Source: Alphaproteobacteria bacterium
Lineage (GTDB): Bacteria > Pseudomonadota > Alphaproteobacteria > UBA828
Reading direction: 5' to 3'
NCBI GenBank assembly: GCA_022820945.1
Contig: JAJEEP010000140.1
Location: forward strand, 39,390 to 103,389
Length of the DNA stretch: 64,000 bases
The translations under genes were made by a program, and so were the position numbers. A model generated the notes under the pieces. It saw only the letters and a program-made list of their open reading frames with translations. It ran no database searches and had not been told where the DNA came from. This document shows, piece by piece, positions 41,222 through 51,017 of this stretch (the stretch's first letter is position 1; each line of letters begins with the position of its first letter).

Positions 41222-42835
41222 TCAGTCAGGTGAAACGACCGCGGCGCCGCGCCAATATGGCTCGGTGGCAGCGAAGGCATGCCAATCCTCGGCGATACGC
41301 GCGCGGGCGTCCGCCCAAGTGCGGGCGTTCCAGCCAATCACCTGCCCTGCGCCAATCCCCAGTGCGGCGAAGTGCTTGCTTTGCCGATTGGCGTCGAGCA
41401 GCTCTTTCAGGCAATGCTCGGCGACTGCGGCGTCATTGAGCCAGCCGAACTCGTCCTGCAGCCGGCGCAATGTCCTGATGTAGGGGCGCGGCTCGCCGTC
41501 GGAAAACTGCGCCGCGAAAAACTCGCCCGCGTAGCGCAGCTTCTTGAGCGAGATCCTGAGCCGATGCAGGTCGGCGTCGGACAGTTGTTCGAAGCCGCGC
41601 CCGTGCTTCAGCACCCGCTTGTGGCGCTTGTCGAGCAGGCGCCCGCCGAGGCTCGCGAGCGGCCGGTCGAGCACGGCCGGATTTGCCTCACCCCGCCAGC
41701 CCGCTGTCTCGATCCACCCTCCGAAGCGGAGCATGAAATCCGTGTACTCGGGCGCGCGTAGCGCCTCGGCCTGCTCGTAGGCGCGGGCGCGCTCGGCCTC
41801 GGCCGCTTCGGCGAGCTGCCCAAGAGTCTCGTCCTCGGGCCGCGCGGCGCGTACCGCCGCGAGCGTCTCCGTGATGAACACGTCCCAATCGCGCGCCGGG
41901 CCGAGCAGGTCGATGAGACGGCGCGCCTCCCGCTTCAGCCAGGCGGCATCCTCGCGCGGGAGAACGGACTTGAAGACCACCAGGGCCGAGCGCATCCGGC
42001 GCAGCGCCACGCGAAACTGGTGCACGCCTTCGGGATCGCCGCGGTCCAGCACGGCGTCCTGATTCGCGGCACACTGGTCGGCACAGGCACGAAAAATCAG
42101 GCCGAGGGCCTTGTCCACGGAGATGCCCTGCACCAACGCGAGCGCCGGCGCCTTGCGGCCGGCGTAGCCCTCTCTGCCCGCGAGAACATAGCCGCGCTTG
42201 GCCTTGCTGGCCGTCTGGATGCGGAGCGGCGCGGAGGCGTGCAGTGTCTTGGCAAGCTCGTAAAGCGCGCTCGCCGGCCCCCTGACCAGTTCGAGCTCAA
42301 GCTCCGAGACGGTATCGCGCCGGTTTCGCGCCCTGATCTCTCCGCTGTCGAGCGCGAGCTCGATCAGGGCCGTGCCGTTGTCCGGCGCGGCGACCTCGAC
42401 CATGGCGGTCCGCCGCATGACATCGGTGGAGAATGCCGGCGCCAGCTCGGCGGACTCGAGCGGCCCTACCGTGTTGCAGACCTCCGGATCGGGTGCAACG
42501 GGCAGGCTCGGCACCGGAAACTCGAGCGGCTGCGACCACTCGTTGCGCCGGAGCACGGCACTGGCCGCCGACGGCCCGTCCGACTTCAGAGTCTGGACCA
42601 GCTGTTCGCCGTCCTCGCGGATGCGCAGCGTGAAGCCGCGCCGGCGCAGGCGGAAGTCCCCGGTATCGTAATAGGTGCTGCGCAGCCGTTGCGTGGGCCC
42701 GCCCCCTCCTGCGGGAACTGCCGCACGCCAGCCGCGATCAAGGGCGGCAGGTTCGCCGCCAAGTGTCAACTCGACCTCAAGCTCAGGACCGCTCTCTCCG
42801 GCGGTCGCCGCTTCGCGGCTGTCTCCCTTATCCAT
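41222..42835 (-). CDS. CYTH and CHAD domain-containing protein
   Basis: A 537-residue protein from the ATG at 42835. The CYTH domain (about 17-215) starts ELEVELTLGG, the ExExK-like triphosphate-tunnel signature in divergent form, and includes STYYDTGDFRLRRRGFTLRIRED. The CHAD domain (about 240-525) has GVHQFRVALRRMRSALVVFK and DLHRLRISLKKLRYAGEF, the two His-Arg-Lys helices that bind polyphosphate. CYTH-CHAD fusions act on or bind inorganic polyphosphate. An alternative upstream ATG at 42901 is less likely. It stands alone between two catabolic regions. Confidence 0.9.
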   Translation of the reverse strand: MDKGDSREAATAGESGPELEVELTLGGEPAALDRGWRAAVPAGGGGPTQRLRSTYYDTGDFRLRRRGFTLRIREDGEQLVQTLKSDGPSAASAVLRRNEWSQPLEFPVPSLPVAPDPEVCNTVGPLESAELAPAFSTDVMRRTAMVEVAAPDNGTALIELALDSGEIRARNRRDTVSELELELVRGPASALYELAKTLHASAPLRIQTASKAKRGYVLAGREGYAGRKAPALALVQGISVDKALGLIFRACADQCAANQDAVLDRGDPEGVHQFRVALRRMRSALVVFKSVLPREDAAWLKREARRLIDLLGPARDWDVFITETLAAVRAARPEDETLGQLAEAAEAERARAYEQAEALRAPEYTDFMLRFGGWIETAGWRGEANPAVLDRPLASLGGRLLDKRHKRVLKHGRGFEQLSDADLHRLRISLKKLRYAGEFFAAQFSDGEPRPYIRTLRRLQDEFGWLNDAAVAEHCLKELLDANRQSKHFAALGIGAGQVIGWNARTWADARARIAEDWHAFAATEPYWRGAAVVSPD

Positions 42836-42970
42836 CGATGTCCGTTCTCGGCGACGAATGCCGTCATCGCGTTCTGGCGCGCGATGGAACGGGATAATCA
42901 CGAAACTCTTGCGGTAACGTCAAGGCAGCTTGGGAAATCTGCATCCGAATACACCCGGCAGAGGGCGCGG

Positions 42971-43015
42971 GCGTGCATCGCGCCATTGATTTGAGTTGAT
43001 GGGTGCGCGTGCATC
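42971..43015. promoter_or_regulatory. 9-bp direct repeat upstream of sugar-type ABC operon
   Basis: GCGTGCATC occurs at 42971-42979 and 43007-43015, with AT-richer DNA (ATTGATTTGAGTTGAT) between. The pair lies 74-118 bases before the ATG of the binding protein in a 253-base intergenic region that otherwise shows nothing recognisable. It is a weak candidate for paired regulator sites. Confidence 0.3.
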
Positions 43016-43088
43016 CCCTATTGAGGAAAGCAAAACGACACCCTGTCGACAATACGACCGAACACGGCTCACGAGAAGGATTCAATCA

Positions 43089-44420
43089 ATGGCCGATCAC
43101 GGCATGACTTTGCCGAAGCTGCCGCTCTCCCGGCGGTCTTTCCTCAAAGGTACGGCGGCCGGCGCAGCCGCGCTGACTGCCACAGGCTCGGGCGCGTTTG
43201 CGTCGCGCGCACAGGCGTCTGACTGGTCCGGCGAGACGCTTCGCTTCATGATCATCAATCCGCACGCAGGTTCGATCAAGCCGCTCTCCGAAGGCTTCAA
43301 CGAGCTCACCGGCGCGACGGTCGAAGGGGTGAAGGTCCCCTACGACCAGATCACGGCGCAGTCGACGCTCGACGTGATGTCCGGCACCAACGAAATCGAC
43401 GTCTTCCAGTACTGGTACGTCGACAAGGAAGCGCTGGTGCGGGACGGCGTGCTCGCCGACATTACCGACCGCATCGCGGCCGAAGAGGCCGACATCGACC
43501 CCGCCGACTTCCTCGGCGCGCTCTACGATGCCTACACCCTGGTAGGCGGACGCCGCTACGGTCTGCCCTACGACGGCGATACCCACGTCCTCTTCTACAA
43601 CAAGGAAATCCTCGACCGGAACGGCCTGCAGCCGCCGGCGACGTGGGACGAGTACAACGCCGTTGCCAAGGCGGTGACGGACGCTGAATCGGCCAACGGC
43701 GTCTACGGCGCCCTGCTCATGTGCAAGCAGTTCCCCATCATCCTCTGCTCGACCTACGCCAATCGGCTGGGCGGATACGGCGGCGACTTCCTCGACGCCA
43801 ACGGAGCGCCGGCGCTCACCAGCGATGCCGCGATCGGCGCGGCCCGGACGATGCTCGAGGCCGGCCCCTCGGCGGTACCGACGCCGCTGGAGACCGAGTT
43901 CGGCAACTCGATCCCGGTGTTCCTGAGCGGGGGCGCCGCCATGATCGAGTTCTGGACCGACCTCGGCACCTGGGCGCAGGACGCGAACCAGAGCCAGATC
44001 GTCGACAAGTGGGGCGTCGTGCCCATGCCGGTTGCCGGATCCAATACGGTCAACCGGCCGGCGATGAACGCGGGCTGGTCCTTCGGCGTCTCGTCCGGGT
44101 CGCACAACCCCGACATGGCGTGGGAGTTCGTGCGCATGTCGTCGAGCAAGGATTTCCACGTCCGCGTGCTCACCGACAACACGACCGGCGTGGACCCGAC
44201 CCGGCGTTCCGCGATGCCGGCCTATCGCGACTTCGCACCGCTGCAGGCGGACGCCGTGGAGCAGGCCATCGACGATGCCTTCCCGTGGCCGACGAAGCCG
44301 GAATCGCCCAAGCTCATGCAGTCGCTCACGGACGAGCTTGGCCTGATGATGGCCGGCGACAAGACCGTCGAGCAGGCCATGGCCGATGCCCAGGCCTCCT
44401 GGGAGGATATCCTCGGTTAG
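43089..44420 (+). CDS. Extracellular solute-binding protein, family 1 (carbohydrate type)
   Basis: A 443-residue receptor beginning MADHGMTLPKL with a Tat signal, SRRSFLKGTAAGAAALTATG, and cleavage likely after FASRAQA. The mature protein has the family 1 features VMSGTNEIDVFQYWYVDKEALV and FYNKEILDRNGLQPPATWDEYNAVAKA. These proteins bind mono- to oligosaccharides, glycerol phosphate or polyols. The start at 43089 has AAGGA upstream and avoids an implausible 31-residue extension. It heads an operon with two permeases, a small dehydrogenase subunit, an ATPase and a GMC dehydrogenase. Confidence 0.92.
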   Translation: MADHGMTLPKLPLSRRSFLKGTAAGAAALTATGSGAFASRAQASDWSGETLRFMIINPHAGSIKPLSEGFNELTGATVEGVKVPYDQITAQSTLDVMSGTNEIDVFQYWYVDKEALVRDGVLADITDRIAAEEADIDPADFLGALYDAYTLVGGRRYGLPYDGDTHVLFYNKEILDRNGLQPPATWDEYNAVAKAVTDAESANGVYGALLMCKQFPIILCSTYANRLGGYGGDFLDANGAPALTSDAAIGAARTMLEAGPSAVPTPLETEFGNSIPVFLSGGAAMIEFWTDLGTWAQDANQSQIVDKWGVVPMPVAGSNTVNRPAMNAGWSFGVSSGSHNPDMAWEFVRMSSSKDFHVRVLTDNTTGVDPTRRSAMPAYRDFAPLQADAVEQAIDDAFPWPTKPESPKLMQSLTDELGLMMAGDKTVEQAMADAQASWEDILG

Positions 44421-44434
44421 CCCAGCCATGGATC

Positions 44435-44476
44435 GGGCGGTCGCACGTGCGGGGGCTACCCTGACTGCGACCGCCC
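44435..44476 (+). promoter_or_regulatory. Intercistronic hairpin after carbohydrate-binding-protein gene
   Basis: A perfect 11-bp stem (GGGCGGTCGCA at 44435-44445 with its complement at 44466-44476) encloses 20 bases between the binding-protein stop and the first permease start. No T-run follows. It is likely a 3' stabiliser or attenuator. Confidence 0.55.
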
Positions 44477-44488
44477 TGTCCTCCTGTC

Positions 44489-45445
44489 ATGGCTGACCTC
44501 GACACCGCGCCGCAGCGCACACTCGAAAGGTCCAAGGCAGCCGGGCGACGGCCCGGTGTGTTGAGCCTCGACCGTCGGAAACTGATCGGCTGGGCGGTGG
44601 TCATGCCGCTCATCGGCGGCTTGATCGTCTTCGCCGTCTATCCCTTCATCTACCTGATCTTCCTCTCCTTCTCCGATTCGAATCTCGGGACGCTCTTCCG
44701 CGGCTGGGTCGGCGTCGAGAACTATACCGACGCCATCGGCCAGGCGAAGTTCACCTCGTCTCTGCTCCGCTCCATCGTCTTCGCGCTGATGACGACGGTG
44801 GTCTCATGCGTCCTGGGCGTCGTCGTGGCCCTTCTCCTCGACCGCGCGGTGAAGGGCCGGCAGATTCTGCGCACGCTCATCCTGCTGCCGCTGATGACTC
44901 CGCCGATCACCGTCGCGGTCATGTGGCAGCTCCTGCTCATGCCGAAGGGCGGCTGGCTCAACAGCTTCCTCATGGACATGGCGCTCTTCAGCCAGCCGGT
45001 GAGTTTCCTGGGCTCGCCGACCATGGCGTTCCCGTTCGTCTGCCTCGCGGACGTGTGGCAGTGGACGCCCTTCATTGCACTGATGACCTATGCCGCGCTG
45101 CAGACTCTGCCGGAGGACATCTACGAGGCGGCGAAGCTCGACGGTGCTTCGGGGCCTGCGATGTTCTGGTCCATCACGTTGCCGATGCTGGCGCCGGCGC
45201 TGATCGCCATCGCGGTGCTCAAGCTGGTCATCGCCTTCAAGGTCTTCGACCTCGTTTTCGTGCTAACCGGCGGCGGGCCGGGACAGGCGACGACCGTCTC
45301 GAGCTTCTACATCTACCGGGTCGCGATCCAGCAATTCGACATCGGCGCAGCGGCGGCGCAGACACTCATGTTCGCGGTAGTGGTGGGTCTCGTCACCATC
45401 CCCTTCACCACCGCCCACGACATCGCCGAGAAGAAGCTGACGTGA
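44489..45445 (+). CDS. Sugar ABC transporter permease (MalF/UgpA-like)
   Basis: A 318-residue permease with six hydrophobic segments. The EAA loop is EDIYEAAKLDGASGPAMFWSITLPML. The N-terminal 25 residues are basic and cytoplasmic. It follows the binding-protein gene across a hairpin and its stop overlaps the next permease's GTG start (GTGA), so the pair is coupled. Confidence 0.93.
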   Translation: MADLDTAPQRTLERSKAAGRRPGVLSLDRRKLIGWAVVMPLIGGLIVFAVYPFIYLIFLSFSDSNLGTLFRGWVGVENYTDAIGQAKFTSSLLRSIVFALMTTVVSCVLGVVVALLLDRAVKGRQILRTLILLPLMTPPITVAVMWQLLLMPKGGWLNSFLMDMALFSQPVSFLGSPTMAFPFVCLADVWQWTPFIALMTYAALQTLPEDIYEAAKLDGASGPAMFWSITLPMLAPALIAIAVLKLVIAFKVFDLVFVLTGGGPGQATTVSSFYIYRVAIQQFDIGAAAAQTLMFAVVVGLVTIPFTTAHDIAEKKLT

Positions 45446-46308
45446 CGGCCACCCGCGTCAGAAAGTTCGACGGCGGCACCTGGCTCGCTGACGCGCCGGT
45501 CGATCTCTGGACCCTCGCCCGCTGGGCAGGCACCGCGGCGGTCGTGCTGTTCTTCATCTTCCCCATGATCTTCATGCTCATGGTTTCGTTCAAGACGCAG
45601 CCGGATATCGCGAGCGGCGGCTTCATACCGGAGGAGTGGTTCTGGCAGAACTACCCGGACGCGTGGAACTCCGTCGCGGTCGGCACGTACCTGCGCAACT
45701 CGATTGTCGCCGCCGCTTTGGGCGCGCTGGTGACCCTCGTCATCGCGGTGCCCGCGACCCACGCCATCGTGCGCTATCGCGTCGGCGGCAAGTTCCTGCC
45801 GGCGTTCATCCTCGCCACCTATGTGGCGCCGCCCATCGTGGCGCTCTTCCCGCTCTTCTTCCTGCTGCGCTCGATCGGGTTGGTGAACACGCTCTTCGGC
45901 ATGGCGCTGGTCTACGGGGTGATGAACCTGCCGGTCGCGTTCTGGCTGCTCTCGAGCTTCGTGCGCCGGCTGCCGGAGGAGCTGGAGGACGCCGCGCGGA
46001 TCGACGGCGCGGGCTACGGCTCCGTGCTGCTCCGCATCACGGTGCCCTTGCTCATGCCGGGGATCATCAGCACCGGGATCATCTGCCTGATCCTGGCCTA
46101 CAACGAGTTCCTCCTGGCCTCCTTCCTCACCCGGAGCGAGAGCACGCAGACCCTGCCGGTGGGCCTCTCGCTCTATCAGGGCGACCGGCAGCTTCGCTAC
46201 GGGCAGATGTCGGTGGCCTCGCTCATCGGCATCGTGCCGGTCTACCTGCTGGCGATGTTCTTCCAACGCTGGCTCATCCGCGGCCTGACCGCAGGGAGCA
46301 CGAGGTAG
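45442..46308 (+). CDS. Sugar ABC transporter permease (MalG/UgpE-like)
   Basis: A 288-residue permease. The start is GTG at 45442, overlapping the previous stop; the open frame continues upstream only antisense-like through the first permease. The EAA loop is EELEDAARIDGAGYGSVLLRITVPLL. It ends with the typical RWLIRGLTAGSTR-like GAVKG-type tail. Two bases separate it from the small dehydrogenase-subunit gene. Confidence 0.93.
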   Translation: MTATRVRKFDGGTWLADAPVDLWTLARWAGTAAVVLFFIFPMIFMLMVSFKTQPDIASGGFIPEEWFWQNYPDAWNSVAVGTYLRNSIVAAALGALVTLVIAVPATHAIVRYRVGGKFLPAFILATYVAPPIVALFPLFFLLRSIGLVNTLFGMALVYGVMNLPVAFWLLSSFVRRLPEELEDAARIDGAGYGSVLLRITVPLLMPGIISTGIICLILAYNEFLLASFLTRSESTQTLPVGLSLYQGDRQLRYGQMSVASLIGIVPVYLLAMFFQRWLIRGLTAGSTR

Positions 46309-46310
46309 CG

Positions 46311-46925
46311 ATGGCGATCGATCCTGCCGCGATGGCGGCCATGCTGCGAGAGCTGGTGGACGTTCTGCTGCCGGGCGACGGACGCTTCCCGGCCGCGAGC
46401 GATGCCGGCACCCACGGCGTGGTGGCGGACCGGCTGGTGGCGCAGTCGGGCGAGGCTGCTCTCGACGATCTGGCGCAGACCATCGGGGCCTGCGGCGGGC
46501 CGCTCGGGCCCTTGGACGCGTCGGAGCGGCAGAACGTCGTGCGGCGCTTCGAGGCGGATTACCCGGAGCAGTTCGAGGCGCTTCGGATGATCGCCTACCT
46601 CGCCTATTACGAGAGCCCAGCCGCGGTGCGCGCCGTCCGCTCCCTCGGCCACGTCTACAACGACGCGCCGCAGCCTGCGGGCTACGCCATGGCACCCTTC
46701 GACGAGAGCGACCCGCATCAGGCACCGGCGCACCGGCGCGGCCACTACGTGAGGACGGAGGACGTGACACGTCTCGACCTCACGCCGTTGCCGGCCCATC
46801 CGCTGGCGCCGGAAACGATTACCCAGGACGACGCGGTGGCGACCGGCCGGGGCGCCATCGCCAGGGGCGCGGGCAGCAAGCCGGCCGGCCGGCCGGGCGC
46901 CGGCCCAGCGGACGACGGGACATAG
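46311..46925 (+). CDS. Gluconate 2-dehydrogenase subunit 3-like small subunit
   Basis: A 204-residue protein. The segment MLRELVDVLLPGDGRFPAASDAG resembles the opening of gluconate 2-dehydrogenase subunit 3/FAD-GDH gamma proteins, which help fold and export GMC dehydrogenases. The usual Tat signal is absent, so it should stay in the cytoplasm. The C-terminus is Gly/Pro/Ala-rich. It lies between the permease and the ATPase gene, with the GMC gene just beyond, so the dehydrogenase pair is interleaved with the importer. The family assignment is from a short motif, partner context and length. Confidence 0.68.
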   Translation: MAIDPAAMAAMLRELVDVLLPGDGRFPAASDAGTHGVVADRLVAQSGEAALDDLAQTIGACGGPLGPLDASERQNVVRRFEADYPEQFEALRMIAYLAYYESPAAVRAVRSLGHVYNDAPQPAGYAMAPFDESDPHQAPAHRRGHYVRTEDVTRLDLTPLPAHPLAPETITQDDAVATGRGAIARGAGSKPAGRPGAGPADDGT

Positions 46926-46934
46926 GGGCGGCTC

Positions 46935-48014
46935 ATGGCCAGCGTCGAAGTCAGGAACATCTACAAGTCCTTCGGCCCCGTCGAGGTGATCCACGGCATC
47001 GACGTCGAGATCGCGGACAAGGAATTGGTCGTTCTGGTCGGGCCGTCGGGCTGCGGCAAGTCCACCCTGCTTCGCATGATCGCGGGCCTCGAGGACATCA
47101 CCGCCGGGGAGATTTCGATCGGCGACACGGTGGTCAACCGCGTCGCGGCCAAGGACAGGAACATCGCCATGGTGTTCCAGTCCTACGCGCTCTACCCGCA
47201 CATGACCGTCTACCGGAACATGTCGTTCGGGCTCAGGATGCGGAAGATCCCGAAGGACGAGCAGGACCGCCGCATCAGGTGGGCGGCGGAAGTGCTGGAG
47301 CTCACCGACTACCTCAAGCGCTACCCGCGCCAGCTCTCCGGAGGCCAGAGGCAGCGTGTCGCCATGGGCCGCGCGCTGGTGCGGGAGCCCATCGCGTTCC
47401 TGTTCGACGAACCGCTCTCCAACCTCGACGCCCAGCTCCGGGTCCAGATGCGGACCGAGATCCGCGAGCTGCACCAGCGTCTGCAGACCACCATGATCTA
47501 CGTCACTCACGATCAGGTGGAAGCGATGACCCTCGCCGACCGCATCGTCGTCATGCGCGACGGCTACATCGAGCAGGTCGGCGCACCGGGGCACGTCTAC
47601 GATCGGCCGGCCAACACCTTCGTCGCAGGCTTCATCGGCTCGCCGCAGATGAACCTGCTGCCCGGTACACTGGGGTCGGACGGCACCATCGCGCTGGAGG
47701 GCGGCCTCACGGTCCGCCACACGGAAAGCCTCGCGGCGGAGGCCGGCCTCAACGTCCTCTATGGCATTCGACCCGAGGACCTGCAGCTCGTCGGTGAGGG
47801 CGAAGGCATCGCCTTCGGTGTCGACGTGGTCGAAACGACCGGGCGGGAGATCGAGCTGTTCGGCACCCTGGGTCCGCGACGCATCTGCGTGCTGCTGCAG
47901 GCGCGCGCGGAGGTCCGGCCGGGCGAGACCGTGTGGATCAGCCCGGACCCGAAACGCGCTCACGTCTTCGATTCGGAGAGCGGCGTCCGCCTCAACGCGG
48001 CCGGCCACGCCTGA
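46935..48014 (+). CDS. Sugar ABC transporter ATP-binding protein (MalK/UgpC-like)
   Basis: A 359-residue ATPase with Walker [10 protein letters not shown], signature [15 protein letters not shown], Walker [12 protein letters not shown] and switch His in [13 protein letters not shown]-terminal regulatory TOBE domain (about 240-359) is present. It serves the two permeases upstream despite the intervening small-subunit gene. Confidence 0.94.
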   Translation: MASVEVRNIYKSFGPVEVIHGIDVEIADKELVVLVGPSGCGKSTLLRMIAGLEDITAGEISIGDTVVNRVAAKDRNIAMVFQSYALYPHMTVYRNMSFGLRMRKIPKDEQDRRIRWAAEVLELTDYLKRYPRQLSGGQRQRVAMGRALVREPIAFLFDEPLSNLDAQLRVQMRTEIRELHQRLQTTMIYVTHDQVEAMTLADRIVVMRDGYIEQVGAPGHVYDRPANTFVAGFIGSPQMNLLPGTLGSDGTIALEGGLTVRHTESLAAEAGLNVLYGIRPEDLQLVGEGEGIAFGVDVVETTGREIELFGTLGPRRICVLLQARAEVRPGETVWISPDPKRAHVFDSESGVRLNAAGHA

Positions 48015-48026
48015 GGCGGGCGGCTC

Positions 48027-49685
48027 ATGGCAGAGCGCACCACGCACGACCACGCCGACGTCGTCATCGTCGGCTCCGGCCCGGGCGGCGTGATTCCCGC
48101 CGCCGTGCTGGCCGGGAAGGGTATCAGGGTGGTCTGCCTGGAGCAGGGCTCGTGGTTCCCGCCGGCCGAGCGCCCCCATCACGGCCGGAACTGGGAATGG
48201 CGCCGCGCCACAGACTGGTCGATTGCCGTCAACGTGCGCGACCATCCGCACGACTACCCCGTGGACAGCACCGACGAAACGACGCTGATGTGGAACGGCG
48301 TCGGCGGCTCCACCGGCATCTACACCGCCACCTGGCCGCGCTACCGCCCCTCGGATTTCCGCAAGGGCACCGAGCACGGCCTCGCGCCCGACTGGCCGAT
48401 TTCGTACGAGGACCTCGCACCCTACTTCGAGATGGCGGACGAGGCCTGCGGCATCTCCGGCTGGCCGGGCGATCCGGCGATGCCGCCGCGCGGCCCCTTC
48501 CAGACCCGGCCCGGCCCGCGCGGGGCCATGGGCGAGGTCGTGACGCGCGGCTTCGACAGGCTCGGCTGGCACTGGTGGCCCATGCCCTGCGCCATCCTGG
48601 CGGAGAGCTACGACGGCCGCCTCGCCTGCAACAATTGCGGCGCCTGCCAGAGCGGCTGCCCGCGCGGCTCGCTCAACGACATGGCCGTGACCCACTGGCC
48701 GAAGGCGCTCACGGCGGGCGTCGAGCTGCGTACCGACAGCCGCGTCGAGCGCATCGAGACCGATGCGTCGGGCCGCGCCACCGGCGTCGTCTACGTGGAG
48801 CGCAATACCGGCGTGCGCCATATCCAGACGGCCGATGTCGCGATCCTCGCCGCCAACGGCGTCGGCACGCCGCGCCTGCTGCTGCTGTCGGAGAGCTCGG
48901 CGCATCCGAACGGGCTCGCCAACCGCTCCGATCAGGTGGGCCGCAACCTGATGCACCACACGCTCGGCATGGTGGAGTGCTGGGTGGATGCGCCGACCGA
49001 GGCGCACAAGGGCCTGATCTCCGCCATCGCGATCTGCGAGGAGTTCGCGGAGAGCGACACGGCACGCGGCTTCGTCAACGGCTTCACACTGCACATCGTG
49101 CGGCAGAACGGCGCGGGCTATCAGGCGCTGGGCTCGCACTCCGGCAACATGGCGCCGTGGGGCGCGGATCACCACGCGTGGTTCGCCCGACACTTCGGGC
49201 ACGGCATCGGCATTCTCATCGTGGGCGACGACCTGCCTCGGCCAGAGAACCGCGTCACCCTCTCCGACACCGTGGCCGATTCGTCGGGGCTGCCCGCGCC
49301 CCGCATCGCCTACGGCATGTGTGAGAACGATGCGCGGCTCGCGCGCTTCGGCATCGAGCGCGCCGCGGAGCTGGCTGGTGCGATGGACGCCTGGGACATC
49401 AAGGTCAATCCCTTCCGCGATGCGAACGGGGTCTACGCGCCGCCCGCCTGGCACCTGCTCGGCACAGCGCGCATGGGCGCCGACCCCGAAACCTCGGTCG
49501 TCACCAGGTGGCACCAGGCCTGGGACTGCCCCAACCTCTACATCACCGACGGCAGCGTGATGGCGACTGGCGCGGCCATCAACCCGACGAGCACCATCTG
49601 CGCCCTCGCCTACCGCGCCGCCCACCACCTCGCCGACAACTTCGCCGAGGCACGCAGGGCGCAAGGCCCGCTGCTCGACGACTGA
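48027..49685 (+). CDS. GMC-family dehydrogenase with Fe-S cysteine motif (FAD-GDH alpha-like)
   Basis: A 552-residue FAD enzyme. The FAD fold is ADVVIVGSGPGGVIPAAVLAGKG, with WNGVGGSTGIYTATWPR and, at the C-terminus, WHLLGTARMGADP and INPTSTICALAYRAA. Residues C201, C204, C207 and C211 form CNNCGACQSGCP; the C-x5-C-x3-C subset is the spacing of the 3Fe-4S cluster in bacterial FAD-glucose dehydrogenase, and the full set also fits a 4Fe-4S motif. There is no signal peptide. Together with the small subunit it should oxidise a sugar or sugar acid, probably after import. A cytochrome subunit is not in the window. Confidence 0.88.
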   Translation: MAERTTHDHADVVIVGSGPGGVIPAAVLAGKGIRVVCLEQGSWFPPAERPHHGRNWEWRRATDWSIAVNVRDHPHDYPVDSTDETTLMWNGVGGSTGIYTATWPRYRPSDFRKGTEHGLAPDWPISYEDLAPYFEMADEACGISGWPGDPAMPPRGPFQTRPGPRGAMGEVVTRGFDRLGWHWWPMPCAILAESYDGRLACNNCGACQSGCPRGSLNDMAVTHWPKALTAGVELRTDSRVERIETDASGRATGVVYVERNTGVRHIQTADVAILAANGVGTPRLLLLSESSAHPNGLANRSDQVGRNLMHHTLGMVECWVDAPTEAHKGLISAIAICEEFAESDTARGFVNGFTLHIVRQNGAGYQALGSHSGNMAPWGADHHAWFARHFGHGIGILIVGDDLPRPENRVTLSDTVADSSGLPAPRIAYGMCENDARLARFGIERAAELAGAMDAWDIKVNPFRDANGVYAPPAWHLLGTARMGADPETSVVTRWHQAWDCPNLYITDGSVMATGAAINPTSTICALAYRAAHHLADNFAEARRAQGPLLDD

Positions 49686-49733
49686 GAAATCCGGGCTAAG
49701 ATGCTCCCGCGTCGGCACCGGGCGGAGGGAGCG

Positions 49734-51017
49734 ATGGCCGGCTACACCAGCGACGAGTTGCAGGAGATGGTGCAGCCCGACCGGGTGCACCGCGCCATGT
49801 ATGTCGACCCGGCGATCTTCGAGATCGAGATGGAGAAGATCTTCCGCCGGGTCTGGCTCTACGTCGGCCACGAGAGCCTGGTGCCGAACCCCGGCGACTA
49901 CTACTGCACGCACCTCGCCCGCCAGCCCGTGGTGCTGAGCCGCCACAAGGACGACGGCATCTGCGTGCTGTTCAACCGCTGCGGCCACCGCGGCGCCAAG
50001 GTGCTGAACCGCGAGCGCGGCAACGCCAAGGTCTTCACCTGCATGTATCACGGCTGGAGCTTCCGGCCGAACGGCGCGCTCGCCGGCGTACCCATGCGCA
50101 AAGACTTTCCCGAGGAGCCACTCGAGGATCCGCAGTTCGGCATGGCGCGTCTGCCGCGGGTGGAGAGCTATCGGGGCTTCGTGTTCGCGTCGTTCAACGC
50201 GGACGCCGAGCCCCTGCTGGACTACCTCGCCGAGGCCCGGCGCGGCATCGACGAGCTGGTCGACCGCTCGCCGGACGGCGAGGTGGCGCTCTCCGCCGGC
50301 TGCCACCGCTACCATTATCGCGGCAACTGGAAGCTCCAGCTCGAGAACCTGGCGGACATGTACCACCCTGCCGCCTGCCACGCGTCCACGGTCGGCCCCG
50401 ACGGCCGGCAGTTCAAGCGCCGTGCGGGCGACGAGGGCGGCGACGCGGCTTTCTTCGCCCCCAACGGCGAGGCCATCGTCGCTCAGACCGGCGTGCGCGG
50501 CCTCAACAACCGCCACAGTTCCGAGGCGTCGCTCTTCGACAAGGAGCAGTCGGGCGGGCACTGGGACGACTACCGCGCCATCCTGGTGGACCGCCACGGC
50601 GAGGAGCGCACGGCGGACATCCTCAAGAACCGGCGCCACAGCATGACCTTCTTCCCCAGCTCCGACATCCTGCTGGCGCAGACCTCAGTGCGGGTGATCC
50701 GGCCCGTGGCGGTGGACTTCACCGAGGTCGAGGTCTGGCCGGTTCGGCTCAAGGGCGCGCCGGAAAGCATCTCCGACGATCTCGTGCGCTTCGTGAACAT
50801 GACGCATGCGGCCGCCTCCTTCATCCAGTCCGACGACATGGAGGCCTTCGAGCGCTGCCAGGAGGGGCTCCGGACCCAGGGCACCGAGTGGGTGCTCGTC
50901 GCCCGCGGCCTCGGCGCCGAGATCGACGAGGGCGACGGCGTGTTCTTCGGCCCGCGCTCCAGCGAGGTCGGCCAGCGCGCCCAGCACGAGGCATGGCGCG
51001 ACCTGATGGGCGCATGA
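49734..51017 (+). CDS. Rieske aromatic-ring-hydroxylating dioxygenase, alpha subunit
   Basis: A 427-residue subunit with Rieske ligands C83, H85, C103 and H106 (CGHRG and CMYHGW) and iron-site residues D208, H211 and H216 (NLADMYHPAACH), the classic D-x2-H-x4-H. Start MAGYTSDEL at 49734 has GGAGG upstream. It is followed with an ATGA overlap by a beta subunit, so it is a two-component-type dioxygenase such as those acting on benzoate-like or biphenyl-like acids. The ferredoxin and reductase are not encoded nearby. It is 48 bases after the GMC gene and may share its operon. Confidence 0.9.
   Translation: MAGYTSDELQEMVQPDRVHRAMYVDPAIFEIEMEKIFRRVWLYVGHESLVPNPGDYYCTHLARQPVVLSRHKDDGICVLFNRCGHRGAKVLNRERGNAKVFTCMYHGWSFRPNGALAGVPMRKDFPEEPLEDPQFGMARLPRVESYRGFVFASFNADAEPLLDYLAEARRGIDELVDRSPDGEVALSAGCHRYHYRGNWKLQLENLADMYHPAACHASTVGPDGRQFKRRAGDEGGDAAFFAPNGEAIVAQTGVRGLNNRHSSEASLFDKEQSGGHWDDYRAILVDRHGEERTADILKNRRHSMTFFPSSDILLAQTSVRVIRPVAVDFTEVEVWPVRLKGAPESISDDLVRFVNMTHAAASFIQSDDMEAFERCQEGLRTQGTEWVLVARGLGAEIDEGDGVFFGPRSSEVGQRAQHEAWRDLMGA

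Noticed and set aside
46242..50639. A 1465-codon open frame on the minus strand
   Set aside because: It runs antisense to six well-supported genes and its translation has no domain likeness; long antisense frames are common in GC-rich DNA with strong third-position bias.
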